Source: Rhizobium sp. NXC24 (GTDB lineage Bacteria; Pseudomonadota; Alphaproteobacteria; Rhizobiales; Rhizobiaceae). From it: 64,000 nt of DNA. The translations under genes were made by a program, and so were the position numbers. The stretch spans positions 1,898,501 through 1,962,500 of the forward strand of contig NZ_CP024311.1 in NCBI RefSeq assembly GCF_002944315.1. Direction: 5' to 3'. Below the pieces are notes generated by a model that had not been told where the DNA came from, made no database searches, and saw nothing but the letters and a program-made list of their open reading frames with translations. The first letter of the stretch is position 1, and the number at the start of each line of letters is the position of its first letter. Shown here piece by piece: positions 59,616-64,000 of this stretch.

Positions 59616-59909
59616 GCTCTTATCCAGGCATTTTTGAACGAGGCGGGCCCGAAATCGGGTTCGGATCGCAAAGGGAATATTGGTAGGACGAATGTCGCCG
59701 ATTCCGGACCGTCATTCAAGAGTCAAATGGTCACAAGTGCCACCTGGGCGTTAGATTGCGTGTTCGGCGATGGGCGGTATTCGACTGTGTCGCGCGGCGC
59801 AATTCGAGCTCGGACCTGAAAAGCTTCGGACAAAAATTTCAAGCGTCTGTCGGTTTCACCTGGAGAGAAACGTCCTCGGATCGACAAACCCAAACTCAAG
59901 GAGGACATC

Positions 59910-60566
59910 ATGCGCAGGATCATCGCAGCCACATTCATCAGCCTCGACGGGGTCATGCAGGCGCCGGGCGCTCCGGAGGAGGATCCGACCGGCGGATTTC
60001 GGTTCGGTGGCTGGACGTTTCCCTATTTCGACGAAGCGACGGGTTCAGCCCTGGGCCAGATATTCGGCAAGCCCTTCGACCTGCTGCTTGGCCGCAAGAC
60101 CTACGATATCTTTGCTGCTTATTGGCCCTATGCCGGCGAAGATGACTCTATCGGCGTGTTGTTCAACAAGGTCACCAAATATGTTGCGACCCGCGGCGAT
60201 ATCAGGCTTGATTGGAACAACAGCCAATCGCTCGGAACTGACGTTACGGCAGCGCTGACCGAGCTTAAGAAAGGCGAGGGGCCGGATCTCCTGATCCAGG
60301 GGAGCGGCAACCTTATTCAGACCCTGCTTCGTCACGGATTGATCGACGAATATACGGTGCTGACCTTCCCTGTGCTGCTTGGCAAGGGCAAAAAGCTGTT
60401 CGCCGAGGGAACGGTTCCGGCCGCGCTGAAACTCATCCGCTCGCAATCCTTCCCGAGCGGCGTCATCATGGCGACTTACGAGCCAGCCGGTGACGTCAAG
60501 ACCGGTTCCTTTGCCCAGCAGGCCCCGTCTGAGGCCGAGATCCGGCGCCGTCAGAGCTTGGAATAG
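59910..60566 (+). CDS. RibD C-terminal/DHFR-like reductase
   Basis: A 218-residue protein of the dihydrofolate-reductase-like RibD_C family (PF01872). It starts MRRIIAATFISLDGVMQAPG and has LLLGRKTYDIFAAYWPY near residue 57, GPDLLIQGSGNLIQTLLRHG and LIDEYTVLTFPVLLGKGKKL near 145. Such proteins are NADPH-dependent reductases of unknown substrate; they are not the folate DHFR. GGAGGA is seven bases upstream of the start. It is divergent from the ABC exporter genes. Confidence 0.82.
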   Translation: MRRIIAATFISLDGVMQAPGAPEEDPTGGFRFGGWTFPYFDEATGSALGQIFGKPFDLLLGRKTYDIFAAYWPYAGEDDSIGVLFNKVTKYVATRGDIRLDWNNSQSLGTDVTAALTELKKGEGPDLLIQGSGNLIQTLLRHGLIDEYTVLTFPVLLGKGKKLFAEGTVPAALKLIRSQSFPSGVIMATYEPAGDVKTGSFAQQAPSEAEIRRRQSLE

Positions 60567-60587
60567 CCTGCAGATGATAGCACCATC

Positions 60588-60618
60588 CCGCCATACCCGC
60601 GTCCGTCGGGCATGGCGG
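60588..60618 (+). terminator. hairpin after the RibD-like gene
   Basis: CCGCCATACCCG (60588-60599) pairs with CGGGCATGGCGG (60607-60618) with one mismatch and a seven-base loop; ACTTTGCC follows. Stable stem but weak T-run, so termination is possible rather than certain. Confidence 0.5.
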
Positions 60619-60741
60619 ACTTTGCCGTACTTCAGCCGGAAACATCGGAGATGAGGATGCAGCTCGCCACCGCATTTTCGCCAATCGTGGCGTTGCGATT
60701 GGCTCCCGACCTCGCAACCCGAACCATTCCGGAGAACATTT

Positions 60742-61818
60742 ATGACAGACGCCGCGGCATCCTCGAAACTGCGCATCGCCGTGCTTTTTGGTGGGCGTTC
60801 CGCCGAGCACGACGTCTCGGTGCTGTCTGCGACGAATGTCATGCGTGCCCTGCAGCCGGCCAAATACGATGCCGTGCCCATCTTCGTCACCCGCGAGGGA
60901 AAGTGGCTCCTGAGCTCTTTCGAGGACGGCAAACTGTCGACGCCGGAGAGCGGGACAGAAGTCTGTCTTGTGCCCGGTGGGCGCGGACGGATGATCGCGA
61001 TTCCGGCTGGCTATAGCCCCCGCGACCTGCCGAAGATCGATATCCTGTTTCCCGTCCTGCATGGGCCGCATGGCGAGGATGGCTCGTCCCAGGGGCTTGC
61101 CGAAGTCGCCCGGGTGCCGCTTGTCGGATGCGGTATCCTCGGTTCGGCGGTTGCGCTGGACAAGGACATCGCCAAGCGGCTGCTGAACCAAGCAGGTCTG
61201 GCTACGGCGCGAGGAGTCACCATTCACGAGACCGGCGCGCCTTCCTTCGCCGATCTCGAACGCATGCTCGGACTGCCCGTGTTCATCAAGCCGGCGCGTC
61301 AGGGATCGTCGGTCGGCGTCAGCAAGGTTATGACGGCCAGTGAATATGAAGCAGCGCTCGCGGAAGGCTTCAAGCATGACCGCAAGCTGCTTGCGGAGGA
61401 GTTCATCCGAGGCCGCGAGATCGAATGCAGCGTGCTGGAGGATACGGCAGGCAATCTCTTCGTTTCGCGTCCTGGCGAAATCGTGCCGGCAGAAAGTCAT
61501 GGTTTTTATAGCTACGACGCAAAATATATCGACGAGAACGGCGCGGCTTTGAAAGTGCCGGCTGAGCTGCCGGAGGAGATCGAGCGCCGGCTCCGCGAGA
61601 CGGCAGGCAATGCCTTCCGGGCGGTTGGCTGCGATGGCATGGCGCGCGTCGATTTCTTCGTGACCGCGGACATGCAGTTTCTCGTCAACGAGATCAACAC
61701 GATTCCCGGTTTCACCGATATCAGCATGTATTCCAAAGCCATGGCGGCGAGCGGCATCAGCTATGCGGAGACCATCGACCGGCTTGTGGCGCACGGGCTG
61801 GCACGCGCCGCGCGATAA
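60742..61818 (+). CDS. ddl: D-alanine--D-alanine ligase
   Basis: A 358-residue ATP-grasp ligase that joins two D-alanines for peptidoglycan. It has VLFGGRSAEHDVSVLSATNV near residue 14, FPVLHGPHGEDGSSQGLAEV near 98, GFYSYDAKYIDENGAAL near 253 and LVNEINTIPGFTDISMYSKA near 310, all typical of the DdlA branch. It is not in a mur-fts cluster, so it is likely the second ligase of the genome. GGAGAAC precedes the ATG. Confidence 0.93.
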   Translation: MTDAAASSKLRIAVLFGGRSAEHDVSVLSATNVMRALQPAKYDAVPIFVTREGKWLLSSFEDGKLSTPESGTEVCLVPGGRGRMIAIPAGYSPRDLPKIDILFPVLHGPHGEDGSSQGLAEVARVPLVGCGILGSAVALDKDIAKRLLNQAGLATARGVTIHETGAPSFADLERMLGLPVFIKPARQGSSVGVSKVMTASEYEAALAEGFKHDRKLLAEEFIRGREIECSVLEDTAGNLFVSRPGEIVPAESHGFYSYDAKYIDENGAALKVPAELPEEIERRLRETAGNAFRAVGCDGMARVDFFVTADMQFLVNEINTIPGFTDISMYSKAMAASGISYAETIDRLVAHGLARAAR

Positions 61819-62148
61819 GTCATAGTGCGGCGCCGCTGCGAAATTTCTGAATTTCTGCGGCGGCGGCAAGCTAAGGAGGGAAGAACGTTGTTGCAGTTCG
61901 AACTGGAACGTTCCCAGCTACAAACGATGTCAAAGCTGATTAGAGGAGCGACGTGTTCAGCCAGTTAGAAATGCGCCACTGGTTCTGCCGGTAGCCCCCG
62001 ATCCGACCGGCTGGGCCGGGTTGAAAGGGCGGAGCGGGGGCGGGTGATAACGCTCCCCTTCGACTTTAGCTTTCTCAGTAGCAATTGTTCTGTCGTCGGC
62101 TGATACTCCTCTACACCGCATGGGGCGGATAGGGATCGAAGCCGCACG
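61819..62148. other. gene-free stretch between ddl and the unknown 245-residue gene
   Basis: About 330 bases with no supported gene. A short minus-strand frame (61957-62172) ends in a repetitive Gly/Thr/Ser composition and has no ribosome site. A near-palindrome CTGGAACGTTCCCAG lies at about 61900-61915. The stretch marks the change from core genes to accessory DNA. Confidence 0.5.
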
Positions 62149-62886
62149 ATGCTTCCGGAAATCAACCTGCAAGGTGACGTCGATGTCGCCGCGCTGTCAC
62201 CTCTTCTTCGCGGCATGCTTCTGTCCGTTGCCTATGCTGACGGTGAGGGTGGCATAGGATTGACGGCGACCGGCGCCATGAACCGCAAATTCGTGCATTG
62301 GGCCGCTGTGAACTTCCTCTGGCCCGACTTCACGGCCGAAGACCTCTACAGCATGAACAAAGTGCTGAACGAAAACGACATGCCGCCGCTCTGGGTCGTG
62401 CGGGACATGACCCGCCATCTGAAGCTTCTTCGCCGGAAAAAGGATGTGCTGCTGCCAACCAGACGTGGCCGCGAGTTCCTGATGAACCCGCAGGCCTTCT
62501 TCGATCTCGTCGCCACGGATTATCTCTATTCCTATGTCCACGCCACCGAGCGCAAAGAAGAGGTCCAAGCTCGGTTAGGTTGGTGGCGCATGTTCCTCAA
62601 TCTTCTCAATATCAAGGCGAGAGAGGGCTGCACGCCATTGGACGTTGTAAAAATCCTCTATCCAGACATGGCACCTCTGTCCGACACCGAAATGACCCTG
62701 GAAGCCTGGGAGCTCAAATCCGATCTCCAATATGGTGTCCTGCGGCGCCTGTGCTGGCTGGGCCTGCTTTATGAGGCACGAGAAGGGCTCACGCTTCTTC
62801 AAGACGGAGCCTTCCATAAGACGCCGCTTTGGTCCGCCTGCCTGCAGCTGGAATCAGATACGCAAAGCGACATCGGCGTGCACTGA
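62149..62886 (+). CDS. hypothetical protein beside the ISNCY element
   Basis: A 245-residue protein that I cannot assign firmly. It is soluble, with SPLLRGMLLSVAYADGEGGI, LTATGAMNRKFVHWAAVNFL and LPTRRGREFLMNPQAFFDLV; a loose likeness to the C-terminal region of some pRiA4b ORF-3-type plasmid proteins is possible but unproven. The stop codon is only six bases from the stop of the convergent transposase, so its last residues may have been altered by, or lie inside, the insertion element. Confidence 0.55.
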   Translation: MLPEINLQGDVDVAALSPLLRGMLLSVAYADGEGGIGLTATGAMNRKFVHWAAVNFLWPDFTAEDLYSMNKVLNENDMPPLWVVRDMTRHLKLLRRKKDVLLPTRRGREFLMNPQAFFDLVATDYLYSYVHATERKEEVQARLGWWRMFLNLLNIKAREGCTPLDVVKILYPDMAPLSDTEMTLEAWELKSDLQYGVLRRLCWLGLLYEAREGLTLLQDGAFHKTPLWSACLQLESDTQSDIGVH

Positions 62887-62892
62887 CGATCT

Positions 62893-64000
62893 TTATTCCG
62901 CCGCTGGTTGCCTCAATAACGCTTTCTCTCGCCGGGCAATCACCGCGGGATCGTTCATGTAATCTGTCCTCGGCTTGCGGCCACGCTTCTGATAGCCGTT
63001 CGCCGTGCTGCCGTCCCGAATGCCGAACATATGATCCGTCTGCCCGGTGCGGCGAGGGCCGCTCTTGCTCCGTTGCTGTTCTCGTCCAGCCTGCATCTCG
63101 GCGACGATCGACAGCATGTCGTCCAGACGCTTGTTCTCGACGACTTCCGGCCGATGGACCGACCGCAGCTTGTCAAAGGTTCTGTAGGGTAGGGCAAAAC
63201 TCTCGTGCATGATCTCGAGACGACCGTCCGGATAATCGCAGACAATCACCTTTTGGCCGGCCAAGGGTCTGGAAACGTCGGTCGGATCGAGAATGAACAG
63301 CACCTTGTCGTAGCGCAGCGTCAAAGCCTGCGACAGCGTGCGAACTTCCTTGCGGCACATGGCGCCATCAAGGTTCTCGTGATCGGCCAACGGCCGGTGC
63401 ATGTCCTTCGGATTGCGCGGCTGTTTGCCGAAACGCGCGTTGAAATCCGTAATGAACTCAGGTGCATAGGCGTTGGCTTCCTCGATCGTGTCAATGCCGC
63501 GAAGCCGCATCTCCTTGACCAGCCGATCCTGCAATGTCTGGTTGGCACGTTCCACCCGGCCCTTGGCCTGCGGGGTGTTGGCACAGATGATGTCGATGTT
63601 CAGCTCATAGAGCGCCCGGCCGAATTGTGTCAGGCCGCTCGTCCGGTCCTTCTCCGACGCATGGGTCGAACGAAAGACGCCGTGCTTGTCGCTGTAGAAG
63701 GCCAGCGGTTTGCCCCATTGCTGCAGATAGGCCTTGGTCGCGTGCAGATAGTCGAATGTGTTCTCCGATCCGGCAAACCGTAGATGTAGCAGCTTGCCGG
63801 TCGCGTCATCGATATAGACGAGCAGGGCACATTTGGGCCCACGGTTCTCGAACCACCAGTGATGCGAGCCATCGATCTGCACCAGTTCGCCAAAGCAATC
63901 ACGTCGACCGCGTGGCTGGAAAACCCGTTTCTTGCGTTCTCTGCGTGAGACCCAGATACCAGCCTCGGTCATCCATTGCCGCAGCGTCTCCTTGGCGACA
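62893..64000 (-). mobile_element. ISNCY-type transposase gene, N terminus cut by the window edge
   Basis: At least 369 residues of a DDE transposase read to the window end, continuing upstream without a stop (AKETLRQWMTEAGIWVSRRE). The catalytic triad is visible: Asp in FGELVQIDGSHHWWFENRG, Asp in PLAFYSDKHGVFRSTHA, and Glu in PQAKGRVERANQTLQDRLVK. The C-terminal domain has HRPLADHENLDG and a basic tail. The missing part should be the N-terminal helix-turn-helix region. The terminal inverted repeat on this side is not identified because its partner lies outside the window. Confidence 0.85.

Noticed and set aside
61888..61912. Possible LexA box near GTTCGAACTGGAACGTTC
   Set aside because: The two GTTC units are separated by ten bases, not seven.
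61957..62172. 71-codon minus-strand frame upstream of the unknown gene
   Set aside because: No ribosome site, low-complexity end, and partial overlap with the better supported plus-strand start at 62149.

Overview
The window reads as chromosomal core DNA of an alphaproteobacterium of the Rhizobium/Agrobacterium group. The evidence is a phosphatidylcholine synthase (Pcs), a glnB-glnA operon with a sigma-54 type promoter, a LexA box of the alphaproteobacterial GAAC-N7-GAAC form, rhizobial-style palindromic intergenic repeats, many ABC uptake systems, and high-GC coding with frequent GTG and TTG starts. I infer Rhizobium from gene content and order; no database search was possible.

Layout. 0-5 kb holds a CcdA-like thiol transporter, an AEC permease, a UbiH-type monooxygenase, Pcs and a quinone oxidoreductase. 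5-15.4 kb is a transport block: a BMP-type nucleoside ABC importer (ATPase, two permeases, binding protein, terminator), then a YtfQ-type sugar ABC importer (binding protein, terminator, ATPase, two permeases) ending in a FadR-type regulator. 15.4-19.7 kb makes UDP-GlcNAc precursors (glmU, glmS) and a DUF502 membrane protein. 20-27.6 kb has a phytase-like esterase, then recG divergent from sdhE-mfd. 27.6-33.6 kb has a methyltransferase, ubiA, a FrnE/DsbA-like protein, an orphan peptide-binding protein, an IalB-like protein and hspQ.

33.8-45.9 kb is core metabolism and DNA repair: glnBA, nnrD, a DUF72 protein, uvrA and ssb diverging around a LexA box, marC and gyrA. 45.9-47.1 kb, between gyrA and coaD, holds a truncated SDR gene and a minus-strand run of three very short, single-membrane-span proteins ending in a terminator; this is the least explained part of the window. 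47.2-51.2 kb is coaD, two cyclophilins, queA and tgt. 51.4-61.8 kb is mixed: a VOC protein, a SleB-type lipoprotein hydrolase, a frameshifted DUF4864 gene, an HxlR regulator with a FabF-like synthase, a heterodimeric ABC exporter, a RibD-like reductase and a D-Ala-D-Ala ligase. The last 1.9 kb is accessory: an unknown 245-residue protein and an ISNCY-type transposase cut by the window edge.

Points of most interest are the small-protein cluster, a candidate terminator-bounded leader or small RNA upstream of glnB, the loss of two zinc-ligand cysteines in Tgt, a leucine at the quinolone-contact position of GyrA, and a frameshift separating the signal peptide from the mature domain of the DUF4864 gene.
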